A stretch of DNA of 64,000 nt, from NCBI RefSeq assembly GCF_002850255.1, contig NZ_CP022523.1, positions 1-64,000 on the forward strand. Direction: 5' to 3'. Within the stretch, counting starts at the first letter, position 1, and every line of letters starts with the position of its first letter. The DNA is from Pseudoalteromonas sp. NC201. GTDB taxonomy: Bacteria > Pseudomonadota > Gammaproteobacteria > Enterobacterales > Alteromonadaceae. The notes below the pieces were generated by a model. The model was not told the DNA's origin and did no database searches. It saw only the letters and a program-made list of their open reading frames with translations. The position numbers were made by a program, and so were the translations under genes. Below, piece after piece: positions 16,619 through 26,028 of the stretch.

Positions 16619-19000
16619 TTAAAAGAAGGTATAATCAACACGCAGGCTGATTGTGCGGCCATTTAGGTAGTTAATATACTCTTGTGCTGCTGAATTATTG
16701 GCGTTTCTAGAGCGAGCACGCATATAGGTAGCAGTTTCTTTATCAAATAGGTTATTAACGAATACACTTAGTTTTAGACTATCACTTAGCTGAATACGTC
16801 CTGAAACGTTAAAGACACTATATGCTGGTGTTTTATCTTCATCACGGACATTAAAGTGTGTTTTATATTCGTCATAGAAAGAGTATTCACCTCGGATGTA
16901 AGCATCTTTACCGAACAATTGAATATTTTGATCAAGCGCTAGATATGCATTCCATTCTGGTACCATTGTCATCTTATCACCAGCGCTTGCTGAGATAGAG
17001 TCATTGTCTTCTGTGATCTCAGAGCTTGTGTACGACGTGTTGAATGACATCGTTAGGTCGTCAGTTAAACGAGCTGTTGACTCAAACTCAAAACCTTCAG
17101 ACTTAGCTTCACCACCGTTAGCTGTATATGAAAATCCACAAGTGTCCATATATACTGAGGTTTTAATATCAGTCCAATCGATACGATAGATTGCAGCAGA
17201 GAAATCCACTTTTCTGTCAAGTACACTTGCTTTAAGACCTAGCTCATAGTTTTCGATAGCATCAGACGTGTAACGGTCTTTACGATTTTTAGCAAGCGGA
17301 TCAGCCTCACATGAAGCTGCTAATGGACCATTGTTACCACCTGGTCGATATCCTTCTGAATATAAGCCGTATACAGACATTTCTTCACTTGGACGGTAAG
17401 AAACACTGAACTTATAGCGGTTACCTGATTCTTCACCACTTAAATTATCTTCAGAAGTTGCCCAAATACCTTCTTGCGTGTAGTGAGAACCATCTTTAAG
17501 TTCAAAACGGCGTACACCACCATTCACTTCAAGGCTACCGGAATCACCTAAATCAAATTCGTATGCAACATCAGCGAAGAATGCGAGTTCTTCCGAGTAA
17601 TCACGAATGTTGGTAAGGTTCCAGTTGTTCTGAGGGTTGCCAAATGTGTCTTTACCAATTTGTGTAGCATCTGCCCCCCACCAATTAAGTGCTAGCGCAG
17701 ATACTTTGTCGCCTTTTTCATGATATTGATTTTGGTAGTCTGGATCGTAGCCGTATTCAACTTCGTCATAGTAAGCGCCGATAGTCCAAGATAGAGGCGA
17801 GTTTACATCAATATTTTGGAAGCGCAGTTGGTGAGTCACACGCTCATATTTGCGATGGTCAATGATCCAAGTACGGAACATATCTGATGCATCTAAACGA
17901 CTCCATCCGGTTTGAATGCTGTCTTCTTCATAAGTACGGTGAGAGCCTGCGTAAGTTAAAGACGCTATATCTAGGAAGTTATCATCCTGAATATTTAAAG
18001 TGAAAAGATCATTAGTTGAGTCAGACCATGGGTCCATTAAGTCCCACACTTGGTATTTTTGTGGCACACCTTTGTTAGCAATTGGTGCGTTGCCCGCGTT
18101 ACATTGAGGGCGCTCAGCTGTCTCAGGACAAGAAACTTTAAAGAAATCGACATCATATCCGTAAGCTGCTTCCTCATTGGCTGTTAGGCTGTAGTCCCAA
18201 TAATAACCTGGTGTAGAACGGTCACCTGTTGTCGTACCTGTGTCGCTGAATGTCGTATGTGCGTAGCCTAGAGTAACAGAAGTTTCTGGGTCCACTTGCC
18301 ACAATAGTTGGCTGCGGATAAAGCCTCGGTCTGCGTTACCCTGAACACCAGTATTCATATTAACCATTTGATAACGTTCATGTTCTGTATTACCACTTAC
18401 ACGCAGTGCTAACGTATCATCAACAAGTGGAATGTTAACACCCATTGAAATATTACGATGTAGACCATCTACATCTTTTTCACTTCCAACCTGTGTAGAC
18501 GCGAAAAATTCAAATTCATCAAGTACAGGCTTTTTAGTGATGATCCTAACCGTACCACCGATAGCGTTTGAGCCATAAAGTGTACCTTGTGGTCCTCGTA
18601 AAACCTCAACTCGCTCTACGTCGTTTAAGTTTTCAAAAGTAAAAGGAACGTCGTCGACAAAAACGCTGGTTGTATCTGGAAATGCAGTGTTACCTCCACT
18701 TAAGCCACGCAAAATAAGTTGACCTCTAGGAGAAGCAGCCCCAGCGAGCGTTCTATAAAAGTCTTCTGCTGATACTAAGTTACGATCAGCGATGTCCATT
18801 GCTGAGATAGTAGAAACCTGCATTGGAATTTCTATGATGGTTTCTTCTTTACGACGAGAGGTAACGGTAATTTTTTCTATTTGTTCTTTAGCACCGTTTT
18901 CTGGTTGTTCTTCCGCGGTTACGTAAAAGCTTGCTGATGCAGCCAGCATGCTAAGGCAGAGAGTACTCTTAGCAAATGGTATCTTCCCCAGTGGTTTCAT
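16619..19000 (-). CDS. TonB-dependent receptor
   Basis: 793-residue receptor. A signal peptide covers about 1-29 (MKPLGKIPFAKSTLCLSMLAASASFYVTAEE). The TonB box region is EKITVTSRRKEE, the plug has VERVEVLRGPQGTLYGSNAIGGTVRIITKKP, and the barrel ends in SLRVDYTFF. The plug resembles those of catecholate/oxidised-substrate receptors annotated only as TonB-dependent receptor. It is convergent with the previous receptor. An inverted repeat at 19035-19060, upstream of its ATG, may be its operator. Ligand unknown. Confidence 0.88.
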   Translation of the reverse strand: MKPLGKIPFAKSTLCLSMLAASASFYVTAEEQPENGAKEQIEKITVTSRRKEETIIEIPMQVSTISAMDIADRNLVSAEDFYRTLAGAASPRGQLILRGLSGGNTAFPDTTSVFVDDVPFTFENLNDVERVEVLRGPQGTLYGSNAIGGTVRIITKKPVLDEFEFFASTQVGSEKDVDGLHRNISMGVNIPLVDDTLALRVSGNTEHERYQMVNMNTGVQGNADRGFIRSQLLWQVDPETSVTLGYAHTTFSDTGTTTGDRSTPGYYWDYSLTANEEAAYGYDVDFFKVSCPETAERPQCNAGNAPIANKGVPQKYQVWDLMDPWSDSTNDLFTLNIQDDNFLDIASLTYAGSHRTYEEDSIQTGWSRLDASDMFRTWIIDHRKYERVTHQLRFQNIDVNSPLSWTIGAYYDEVEYGYDPDYQNQYHEKGDKVSALALNWWGADATQIGKDTFGNPQNNWNLTNIRDYSEELAFFADVAYEFDLGDSGSLEVNGGVRRFELKDGSHYTQEGIWATSEDNLSGEESGNRYKFSVSYRPSEEMSVYGLYSEGYRPGGNNGPLAASCEADPLAKNRKDRYTSDAIENYELGLKASVLDRKVDFSAAIYRIDWTDIKTSVYMDTCGFSYTANGGEAKSEGFEFESTARLTDDLTMSFNTSYTSSEITEDNDSISASAGDKMTMVPEWNAYLALDQNIQLFGKDAYIRGEYSFYDEYKTHFNVRDEDKTPAYSVFNVSGRIQLSDSLKLSVFVNNLFDKETATYMRARSRNANNSAAQEYINYLNGRTISLRVDYTFF

Positions 19001-19034
19001 TGTGATTTCCCTTATTGTTTTTGTGTGAAAAATA

Positions 19035-19060
19035 CAATAGTACCGATATTTGTACTATTG
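19035..19060 (-). promoter_or_regulatory. Inverted repeat upstream of a TonB receptor, possible operator
   Basis: CAATAGTAC (19035-19043) and GTACTATTG (19052-19060) are perfect inverted arms with an eight-base spacer, 34 bases upstream of the receptor start codon at 19000. The arm length and spacing fit a dimeric repressor. It does not look like a Fur box. No regulator gene for it lies next door. Confidence 0.5.
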
Positions 19061-19205
19061 CCTATGTATCAATGAAGGGTAAAAATAATTTATTAATGTA
19101 AATTATTCAAGTTTAATGTAACTTTATTTTTGTTGTGGTGTTTTTGTTTTATTTAAGTCTATACTAATCATACGGTTATTAGTTTGAAAATTAATACTTA
19201 GAAAT

Positions 19206-20009
19206 ATGGAATTAGCCAAAAGTCTAATAGGGTTTGGAATATTTAATTCTAATAAAACGTTAGTCATCGGAGTTTCTGGCGTTCAGGGTTCTGGTAAATC
19301 AACACTAAGCTATTCTCTTTGTAAACAACTTAGGGAAGTTGGCATTACTTGTAAGTGTGTGTCGCTTGATGATTTTTATTTAGACCCAGAAGAGCGGGCA
19401 TTACTTGCTTCAAAGTTTCATCCGCTGTTTCAACAAAGAGGCTTACCTGGTACACACGATCTTCAACTATTACAAGATGTTATGAGCAGATTTAAACGCG
19501 GTGAAGCATTTACTTTACCAGTATTCGATAAATCAATAGATAGGAAGTTGCCAAAATCAAAATGGCGAAAAGTTGATGCGGGTTTACAGGTACTTATTAT
19601 CGAGGGATGGTGTATGGGAGTGGAGCCGCAGTCTAGCGATGAGTTAGCACCTCCCGTTAATCAATTTGAGCAAGAATTTGATAAAGACGGTTCGTTTCGC
19701 TTAAAAGTGAATCAAATTTTATGTGAAGAGTATCAAGCTATTTTTTCACAATTAGATAGTCTCATTTATTTAAATGGAATGAGCTTCGACAGAGTATATC
19801 TGTGGCGGCTGCAACAAGAGCATGTGCTCAAAGCATCGAACGGAAAAGGGATGAGTGATGAGCAAGTTAGACAATTTATTCAGCCATTTCAACGCCTATC
19901 GGCATGGGGAATGCGAAGCTTGCCAAGAATCGCGGATATTGAAGTGTGTTTGGGTGAGAATAGAGAAGTGCTGCAAATAAACACTCAGCTTGGCGAATAC
20001 ACAAGCTGA
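19206..20009 (+). CDS. P-loop kinase, D-glycerate 3-kinase-like
   Basis: 267-residue cytosolic kinase. GVSGVQGSGKST (22-33) is the Walker A loop. SLDDFYLDPEER follows, as in uridine/pantothenate/glycerate kinases, then GLPGTHDLQLL and the Walker-B-like VLIIEGWCMG. The segments GTHD and EGWCMGV fit the plant-type D-glycerate 3-kinase group (also E. coli YggC-like proteins). The reaction is therefore probably ATP-dependent phosphorylation of a small hydroxyacid or nucleoside, with glycerate the best guess. It is divergent from the receptor. The end of the gene forms the left arm of a terminator. Confidence 0.7.
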   Translation: MELAKSLIGFGIFNSNKTLVIGVSGVQGSGKSTLSYSLCKQLREVGITCKCVSLDDFYLDPEERALLASKFHPLFQQRGLPGTHDLQLLQDVMSRFKRGEAFTLPVFDKSIDRKLPKSKWRKVDAGLQVLIIEGWCMGVEPQSSDELAPPVNQFEQEFDKDGSFRLKVNQILCEEYQAIFSQLDSLIYLNGMSFDRVYLWRLQQEHVLKASNGKGMSDEQVRQFIQPFQRLSAWGMRSLPRIADIEVCLGENREVLQINTQLGEYTS

Positions 20010-20020
20010 GTGTAATTTTT
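19981..20020 (+). terminator. Rho-independent terminator overlapping the kinase 3' end
   Basis: ACACTCAGCTT (19981-19991) and AAGCTGAGTGT (20003-20013) pair perfectly over 11 bases; AATTTTTG follows. The kinase stop codon (20007-20009) is inside the right arm, so the coding sequence and terminator are shared. Confidence 0.85.
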
Positions 20021-20035
20021 GTTAAAGTTGATGAG

Positions 20036-20881
20036 TTATGCTGCTAGCTCTTCAACACCAACGATTAGCCAAGGTGCATCTCCCGTCGTTTTACGCTCTA
20101 AGTGCCATATTTCGTGGATAGGTTCCTCTTGCATGTCGCCGAGATCACGATATTTTCCAGTAAACTTAATGCTTACTTCCCAAACGTCAGGACGTGTATC
20201 AGCACGAACTAACTCAGCGTCAACAAACATCACCTCAGTGTTAACGTCACCTTGTTGCTCTCGTTCACGCTTGAACTCTTCAACCAACTCTGGGCTCAAG
20301 TATTCAGAAACCGTCGAAAAGTCGTTGTTATTCCAAGCGGTTTGGATAGTTTGATAATGCTGTCTTGCGCCTTGTAAAAAGCCATTGATGTCAAAATCTC
20401 TCGGCAAATTCATAGGCACGCTACCTGCGCCAAAACCACCGCCAATTGGTCCTTGGCTTTGAAATTGCTGTGGTGGAGTATTGTTGTAGCCACCCATAGG
20501 TGGCGCGCCGGCATAAGTTGGCTGCTGTTTTCTTGCAAGCATGCCCTTAACCAATTTGAAAATTAAAAAGGCAGCAGCGGCAAGCAGAATCATCTCAAGG
20601 AATTGGAATCCTTCAAAATCATCGCCAAGCATCGCGGCAATTAGACCACCGGCTAGTAATCCGCCGAGTACACCAGCCATAATGCCTTTTTTACTCGATT
20701 TAGGCTTTGCTGTAGATTTTGCATTTAATGCTTGTGTATCAGTTTGTTGCTTTTGCTGAGTCGTTTGCGTTTGCTGGGTTTTGCCTGAGCTCTTACTACC
20801 AAACTTCTTTCTCGCTTCAGCATTAAAACTGGCTGTAAATAAAAAAGAAACAAGGGAAAGTAACACAATGAAATGTTTCAT
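20036..20881 (-). CDS. Tim44-like domain protein, secreted or membrane anchored
   Basis: 281 residues. The N-terminus is a signal sequence (MKHFIVLLSLVSFLFTASFNAEARKKFG). A Gln/Thr/Lys-rich linker, a glycine-rich hydrophobic region (about 66-110) and a Gly/Pro/Gln linker follow. The C-terminal 120 residues (GFLQGARQHYQTIQTAWNNNDF...EIWHLERK...WLIVGVEEL) match the Tim44-like/NTF2-like fold of bacterial proteins of unknown function. AGGA upstream of the ATG at 20881 supports this start over the longer open frame. Probably acts at the inner membrane; no partner is indicated. Confidence 0.78.
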   Translation of the reverse strand: MKHFIVLLSLVSFLFTASFNAEARKKFGSKSSGKTQQTQTTQQKQQTDTQALNAKSTAKPKSSKKGIMAGVLGGLLAGGLIAAMLGDDFEGFQFLEMILLAAAAFLIFKLVKGMLARKQQPTYAGAPPMGGYNNTPPQQFQSQGPIGGGFGAGSVPMNLPRDFDINGFLQGARQHYQTIQTAWNNNDFSTVSEYLSPELVEEFKREREQQGDVNTEVMFVDAELVRADTRPDVWEVSIKFTGKYRDLGDMQEEPIHEIWHLERKTTGDAPWLIVGVEELAA

Positions 20882-20998
20882 AAAGTTCCTATATACCAAA
20901 ATAACTGTCGCCATTGTAAAGAACTAACATGGCTATTTAAATAGGTATGTACCTCAATTAAATTTGTATTTTGAGAGGTTTAGTAAGGATATTGAGAC

Positions 20999-21021
20999 AC
21001 CGCCCCAAAGAGTGGGGCGGT
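20999..21021 (-). terminator. GC-rich hairpin after the ECF sigma/DUF3379 genes
   Basis: ACCGCCCC (20999-21006) pairs with GGGGCGGT (21014-21021). It lies just beyond the DUF3379 stop codon at 21026. The T tract is poor (GTGTCTC on the minus strand), so termination may be inefficient. Confidence 0.5.
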
Positions 21022-21025
21022 AGCA

Positions 21026-21745
21026 TTATAACCAGCGTAGTGAGCTTGTCACTTCTGATTGGAAGGTTTCAATTGGCGCACCTCGGTTTGCCACCAGTAT
21101 AGTGTTGGCTTTACCATCATGGGCAATTAAGCCCTCAAAGCGGCTATCACCAAAACTATCTTTGCCGTCAATCGTACTTTGTTGACCTGCTGGCACGACA
21201 AAAACCGTGAGTGGACCAAATTCGGATTGCATAACCAAGTGAAGGCTTTTTTGACCTTTAAAATTACAAAATGTCGCGTAAACCACTTTACCCGGCAAGT
21301 TGTCGAACTTACCCCCAAACATCGCGAGCTTCTCATTCACGGTTTGCAGTGACACTGTTTCTTGCTTCTGCAGTGCATTTTCTTCGTAATACACATGAGC
21401 AAGCGCATGTTCACCGGTATCGACAGGGTGTCCAAAACCGCCAAAGTAAAAGACCACGGCGGCAAAAAATACACTGGCGGCAATCGCAAATGGTGCGGTA
21501 GCGCGTCTAAACCAAGACGCTTTCACCACTTTTTGTTCTTCCGTTTCAAGCTTCTTTTGTTTTGCAATTATCTTGTCAGCCAACCCCTCTGGCACATCAA
21601 TATCGAGTGATTTACCCAAGAAATCGTCGAAAGCTTGCATTTCTTCGACCAGCACTTGCAACTCAGGTTGCTGTTCGGCCTGTTTTTTGACCTCTTCATC
21701 ATGAGGATCAGCAACGAGGCGGCGTCGAAATTCGAGTTCATCCAT
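21026..21745 (-). CDS. DUF3379 protein, probable anti-sigma factor
   Basis: 239 residues. About 80 cytoplasmic residues rich in charges (MDELEFRRRLVADPHDEEVKK) precede a single transmembrane helix at 82-103 (ATAPFAIAASVFFAAVVFYF) and a periplasmic C-terminal domain (to SSLRWL). This topology is that of membrane anti-sigma factors, and the start codon overlaps the sigma gene stop by one base (TAATG). DUF3379 is typically found behind such sigma genes in gammaproteobacteria. The signal is unknown. Binding and release of the sigma factor are inferred from position and topology. Confidence 0.78.
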   Translation of the reverse strand: MDELEFRRRLVADPHDEEVKKQAEQQPELQVLVEEMQAFDDFLGKSLDIDVPEGLADKIIAKQKKLETEEQKVVKASWFRRATAPFAIAASVFFAAVVFYFGGFGHPVDTGEHALAHVYYEENALQKQETVSLQTVNEKLAMFGGKFDNLPGKVVYATFCNFKGQKSLHLVMQSEFGPLTVFVVPAGQQSTIDGKDSFGDSRFEGLIAHDGKANTILVANRGAPIETFQSEVTSSLRWL

Positions 21746-22260
21746 TAGTTTGATGCCCCCTTTATTGGTTCATATTCAGTCGTTAAAGCGTCTTTCAGCT
21801 GGTTTCGAGCACGGTATAATCTTGTCATCACCGTGTTTTTATTCAGCTCAAGTATATCGGCGATTTCATCCCCAGAACATCCCATCACCACTTGCAGAAG
21901 CAGTGGTTCACGATATTCTGGTGCTAAGTTGGCTATTTGTCGTTGTACAACGGTTTGCTCCATTGCATCATCCAAAGCCGAACTGGTATCGTCGACCAGC
22001 GTATCTTGTTCAACCTCCGCATAGTCAAATTGCTTACGCTCAAAACGACGTGCATTCTCTCGTCTTAAAATAGTTAATAACCAAGGCTTTGCTGCATTCT
22101 CATCTTGTAATGAATCGAGTGCGCGCCAAGCCCGCAAAAAAGTTTCTTGTACTAAGTCTTCTGCTATTGTCGGATCGCCAGACAACCAATAAGCGAACTT
22201 ATATAGCTCTTTGTGGTACATCCGAACCAGTGACTCGTAGTGATGTTGTTTACTGGCCAT
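21745..22260 (-). CDS. ECF-type RNA polymerase sigma factor
   Basis: 171 residues. Region 2 includes AYWLSGDPTIAEDLVQETFLRAWRALDSL, and region 4 is CSGDEIADILELNKNTVMTRLYRARNQLKDAL with its helix-turn-helix. There is no region 3, as in extracytoplasmic-function sigma factors. It is translationally coupled to the DUF3379 gene, its likely inhibitor. The target promoters cannot be assigned from this window; autoregulation would be usual for the class, but I did not identify a matching promoter. Confidence 0.9.
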   Translation of the reverse strand: MASKQHHYESLVRMYHKELYKFAYWLSGDPTIAEDLVQETFLRAWRALDSLQDENAAKPWLLTILRRENARRFERKQFDYAEVEQDTLVDDTSSALDDAMEQTVVQRQIANLAPEYREPLLLQVVMGCSGDEIADILELNKNTVMTRLYRARNQLKDALTTEYEPIKGASN

Positions 22261-22393
22261 ATCTATGAGACCTATCTTTTTGCAGGTTTATTTCAACAAA
22301 AACTCATTTTATTTTAGTTGATTCTGGGAGTGTATCTCACACCAAGCATAATTGATCTGTTAATTATTTACTAACAAATCTAATTCGTCTTGC

Positions 22394-22418
22394 AATAAAA
22401 AAGCGCCCTGAGGCGCTT
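22394..22418 (-). terminator. Rho-independent terminator of the MoxR/Bat operon
   Basis: AAGCGCC (22401-22407) pairs with GGCGCTT (22412-22418) across a four-base loop. On the minus strand it is followed by a T run (complement of AAAAAA). The batD stop codon overlaps the stem. Confidence 0.85.
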
Positions 22419-24048
22419 ATTGGTATAGATTACCTAAACTTTGGCTTTTATTTGTGTGAACAGTGCTTTTAACACTGGTTTTAACTTCACCATATAGTTG
22501 AGACAAGTCTACTTTTTCTCTATTGCCTCCATACAACGAGCTTTGCAGCGTTTGTACTTGTGCTTGCAATGAGCTGGGTTGAAGTGCTAGCCATTGTGCC
22601 ATGGTGATATTTTGTTGTTTGATGTAGTGCAGTAGCGCTTGATAAAAGCCCGCTGGGTTATCTTGCTTAACCGCTTTTTCAAACGAAATAAAAGGTGCTG
22701 AATTTTCATCAGTGACCGTATTTACTATGGGGCTTGCGGTCGGTTTTGTTCTTAGACGCCATATTAGTAATGTTATTAGCCATAATGCGTATCCGAAAGC
22801 GGCGAGTCCCCACATCCACAGCGGGATAATTTGTTCTGTGACCACGTTGGTTTGCGTAGCAGGTGATGGGTTTACGCTTGGGCTTGAAAGCGGCTGCTGG
22901 ATTGGAGCTGTCTGTGGTAAAGTAGGCTGGTTTGGATCGAGAATCACGCTGATAGACTTACTTGGTAACGTCGCAAACTCTTCACGTTTAGTGATGGTAT
23001 TAAACCAGGGGAGTTTTACTTCGGGCAGAGTAAAATCACCTGCAAGTTGCGGTAGGTAAGCAAATGAAATGGTTAACTGTGAGATGACTTTCCCATCTCG
23101 GGTAATTTGCTTGCGCTCTGACGCGTCTGGATAAATTCTAAATCCATTAACGTCTTCAAGCTGAATGTCAGGAAGCTGCTCTTTAGTAACACCTACTGCA
23201 GTGAGTGTTAATGTTCGCGTAATAGGCGTTCCAACGGTAAATTCAGCGTCTTTGGGCTGCCACTCTTCAGAAAAATTTAAATACTCACTTGGTAACCAGT
23301 TGTCAGCAGCGTTGGCTGGGATAGGGGACACTGAAAAATCGATGGTATTGCCAACCGCAGAAGTTGCCATTCTACGATAGCCATCTCTGATCTGCCCGTT
23401 GAAGATAGGTGGTTCAATAGTGAAATTGCCACTCTTTTGCGGTTGGATCATGTATTCTCGGGTGAGCACCATGAAACGTCGGCCATCTATAACTTCATAT
23501 TCTTCATGGCCTTTGCCCAATTGTGTGAAGTTAGCACCGTCTGAAACTGGAGCACTTAGTTGGCCATCTAGTAACTCCTTTCCTACATATAGTTTAAGGG
23601 TATAGAGCGCAGCCTGTTGAACATATAGGTTTTTTGTCTTGAGTTCGGTTTTTACGAATATATCGTTGCTTTGTTGTTCATCATCACGAGCGACAACTTT
23701 GATTTCGATCGGCTGGGTCGTTTCACCATCTACCTCTAGCGCAGGAATGGTGTAAGTACCCGGAGTGCGCGCAACGAGCTGCATCTGCCAGGTAGTGGAA
23801 CTTGAAACGCTGCCATTAATAATACTGGTTCTAGAGCTAGTATTTACAGGGCTGGTGACAAAATCATTACTAAGCGCTGAAACATCCGGAATGGTGCCTT
23901 TGACCTTACCCTCAGCGATAATCGACAACGTGAAATATTCGCCTGTCAGTACCGGGTTTTTGTCTACGCTTGCTGTGAGATTATCCAAAGCCAACGATGT
24001 CTGGCTTAATATCAACAAAGACAGAAAAAGTATAATGCGTTTTACCAT
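22417..24048 (-). CDS. batD: BatD-family protein (oxygen-tolerance operon)
   Basis: 543 residues. An N-terminal signal peptide ([20 protein letters not shown]) leads a large periplasmic part with beta-rich repeats (LTASVDKNPVLTGEYFTLSI...TPGTYTIPALEVDGE). One transmembrane helix lies near 410-430 (IPLWMWGLAAFGYALWLITLLIW), and a cytoplasmic tail ends the protein. This is the BatD layout. It is the last gene of the operon and its first codons overlap the end of the BatB/C gene by seven bases. In other bacteria the Bat genes were linked to aerotolerance or to envelope and stress phenotypes; the exact activity is not known. Confidence 0.85.
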   Translation of the reverse strand: MVKRIILFLSLLILSQTSLALDNLTASVDKNPVLTGEYFTLSIIAEGKVKGTIPDVSALSNDFVTSPVNTSSRTSIINGSVSSSTTWQMQLVARTPGTYTIPALEVDGETTQPIEIKVVARDDEQQSNDIFVKTELKTKNLYVQQAALYTLKLYVGKELLDGQLSAPVSDGANFTQLGKGHEEYEVIDGRRFMVLTREYMIQPQKSGNFTIEPPIFNGQIRDGYRRMATSAVGNTIDFSVSPIPANAADNWLPSEYLNFSEEWQPKDAEFTVGTPITRTLTLTAVGVTKEQLPDIQLEDVNGFRIYPDASERKQITRDGKVISQLTISFAYLPQLAGDFTLPEVKLPWFNTITKREEFATLPSKSISVILDPNQPTLPQTAPIQQPLSSPSVNPSPATQTNVVTEQIIPLWMWGLAAFGYALWLITLLIWRLRTKPTASPIVNTVTDENSAPFISFEKAVKQDNPAGFYQALLHYIKQQNITMAQWLALQPSSLQAQVQTLQSSLYGGNREKVDLSQLYGEVKTSVKSTVHTNKSQSLGNLYQ

Positions 24049-26024
24049 GATTTTTCAGCTCCCCTTGGCAGACGTCTTTGTTTACGTTGTTGTGCTTCTA
24101 ATTGCATTTTATTTCTCAATAATATGGCTGGATCATCAGGTACTTTTCTAAGCAGTTGATTAAGCTGTTGCGCTTTCTCAATTTCTTCAGGGGTAAGTGG
24201 CCGACTATCTTGCATCATTGCTGCCTGTGCCTTTTCTTCATCCTGCGGTGATTGTTCGGGATCGGGCGTAGGTGCGGCTTGCGCTTGCTGTTGTTTTTGC
24301 TCTTGAGTTTGTTCCTCGGCTGCTTGCTGGTCTTGGCGGGCAGCATCTAGCTCTGGCTCGTTGTTATTTTGTTCTGATTCACTTCCTGCTTGTGAATTCT
24401 GTTGGTCTTGCTGACTTTGTTGGTCTTGCTGACCTTGTTGGTCTTGCTGACTTTGTTGGTCTTGCTGACCTTGTTGGTTTTGCTGACCTTGTTGGTCTTG
24501 CTGACTTTGTTGGTCTTGCTGACCTTGTTGGTCTTGCTGACTTTGTTGGTCTTGCTGACCTTGTTGGTTTTGCTGACCTTGTTGGTCTTGCTGACCTTGT
24601 TGGTCTTGCTGACCTTGTTGGTCTTGCTGACCTTGTTGGTTTTGCTGACCTTGTTGGTTTTGCTGACCTTGTTGATCCTTTAACGCTTCGACTAGCGCTT
24701 TATTATCCTTCGCTTGCGTAAACTCAGGATCTAAGGATAAGGCTTTTTCGTAGGCAGAAATCGCGTCGTCTAACTTACCAAGCCGTGCTAGTGCATTGCC
24801 TAAATTGTATTGGCCTTCTGCTGAGCTTGTTTGTTCGAGTGTTTTTACCGCTCCTTCGTAATCTCCGGCTTTATAAAGGGCTGCGCCTTTTAGTACCGAA
24901 TTATCGGCAAGGGCTGCCTCATCAAACGCTTCATTTTGGTAGGCCTGCAGTGCGTTTTGGTCGCTATTTTTAAACCACTGTGTCCATTCATTCGCCAGCG
25001 CTTTTTGCTTTGGCAACATGGCAAAAACAATCAAAGTACTGAGCATAACAGCATGATTTCTAAGCAGTAGTAGTGCGAGTGGGATAAGTGCAACCAGCAG
25101 ATATATTCCAGCATCTACTCGCCACTTAGCATTTTCTCTGTCCCGTTTTACCACAGATGTATTTGCATCCAAATTAGGTTCGAATGTATCTATATCGCTA
25201 CTGTCAGTTGTGTAGCTGGCAAACTTTCCACCCTTTACTCTAGCGAGTTTTTCGAGTCGAGTAGGGAATAGTTTTGGCACGACTATTTGACCATATTGGT
25301 CTTTTAAAAAGCCGCCTTCAGGTAATTTGATGGGGGCGCCTTGCGCCGTGCCTAAGGCATAGATACTTAGCTTAAATGGGCTGTCAGAAAGGAGGCTTTG
25401 CACATCTTCAGCGTCTTTTTGCTCAAGTCCATCGGTTACCAAAATAATGTCACCATAGGTTGCACTTGCACCTGTTAACAAGCTAACTGCTTCTTCGATG
25501 CCTGCATACACGTTTGAGCCTTTTGAGGGCATGATCTCTGGACGAAGGCTCGGGATCAAATTCTCAAGTGTGGTGACGTCCGTTGTGAGTGGCGACACGG
25601 TAAATGCATCACCTGCATAGGCAACTAAACCCGTCTCGCCTTCTTTAAAAAGCTTGAGCATATCTAAAGTTTTAAATCTCGCTTGTGTTAAGCGGTTTGG
25701 CGCGAGATCGGTTGAGTACATAGAATAAGACATATCGAGCACTAACACTCTAGGTGCTTGAGTTTTAAATACTGGTACTTCTTGTTTTTCAATACTTGGT
25801 CCCGCAACCGCAATAATGGCCAACAAAAAGAACACAATACTAAGCCAAGAGTTACTTTGTTTTTGGTGTTTTTGACCACTGGATCCCATCACCACCTTCA
25901 TCAGGTGCGGTGCGATAAGTTGCGCTGATTTTTGATTGGACTTTTTAGACCATTGCAGTGCACTGTATATCACCCAAGGAATAAGTAACCAAAGCAGATG
26001 TGGGCGAATAAATTCAAATTCCAT
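24042..26024 (-). CDS. BatB/BatC-type fusion: von Willebrand A domain plus TPR and Gln-rich repeats
   Basis: 660 residues. Two membrane helices near residues 8-20 and 60-77 precede a vWA domain with the MIDAS motif DMSYS (about 98-102), and another helix lies near 305-325. The second half has TPR units ([32 protein letters not shown]), then 15 tandem six-residue units of the QQGQQD type, then acidic and Gln-rich sequence. BatB and BatC are separate in some bacteria and joined here. The DNA repeat at 24405-24674 may vary in copy number. The vWA domain probably binds partners near the membrane with the MoxR ATPase. Confidence 0.85.
   Translation of the reverse strand: MEFEFIRPHLLWLLIPWVIYSALQWSKKSNQKSAQLIAPHLMKVVMGSSGQKHQKQSNSWLSIVFFLLAIIAVAGPSIEKQEVPVFKTQAPRVLVLDMSYSMYSTDLAPNRLTQARFKTLDMLKLFKEGETGLVAYAGDAFTVSPLTTDVTTLENLIPSLRPEIMPSKGSNVYAGIEEAVSLLTGASATYGDIILVTDGLEQKDAEDVQSLLSDSPFKLSIYALGTAQGAPIKLPEGGFLKDQYGQIVVPKLFPTRLEKLARVKGGKFASYTTDSSDIDTFEPNLDANTSVVKRDRENAKWRVDAGIYLLVALIPLALLLLRNHAVMLSTLIVFAMLPKQKALANEWTQWFKNSDQNALQAYQNEAFDEAALADNSVLKGAALYKAGDYEGAVKTLEQTSSAEGQYNLGNALARLGKLDDAISAYEKALSLDPEFTQAKDNKALVEALKDQQGQQNQQGQQNQQGQQDQQGQQDQQGQQDQQGQQNQQGQQDQQSQQDQQGQQDQQSQQDQQGQQNQQGQQDQQSQQDQQGQQDQQSQQDQQNSQAGSESEQNNNEPELDAARQDQQAAEEQTQEQKQQQAQAAPTPDPEQSPQDEEKAQAAMMQDSRPLTPEEIEKAQQLNQLLRKVPDDPAILLRNKMQLEAQQRKQRRLPRGAEKSW
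24405..24674 (-). repeat. 18-bp coding tandem repeat, 15 copies
   Basis: Fifteen head-to-tail copies of an 18-bp unit (TTGGTCTTGCTGACCTTG on the plus strand, with single-base variants) encode [12 protein letters not shown] or QQSQQD. The copies differ at only a few positions, so the array is young or kept homogeneous. Loss or gain of a unit keeps the frame. The opposite-strand frames over this stretch (LLTLLVLLT repeats) are by-products of it. Confidence 0.95.
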
Positions 26025-26028
26025 ATAT

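Noticed and set aside
24405..24674. The tandem repeat as a CRISPR array.
   Set aside because: The copies are directly abutting 18-bp units with no variable spacers, in frame within a protein gene.
24272..24721. Opposite-strand open frames rich in LLTLLVL or VGLADL repeats over the BatB/C gene.
   Set aside because: They are the complement of the 18-bp Gln repeat and have no start context; the real gene is on the minus strand.
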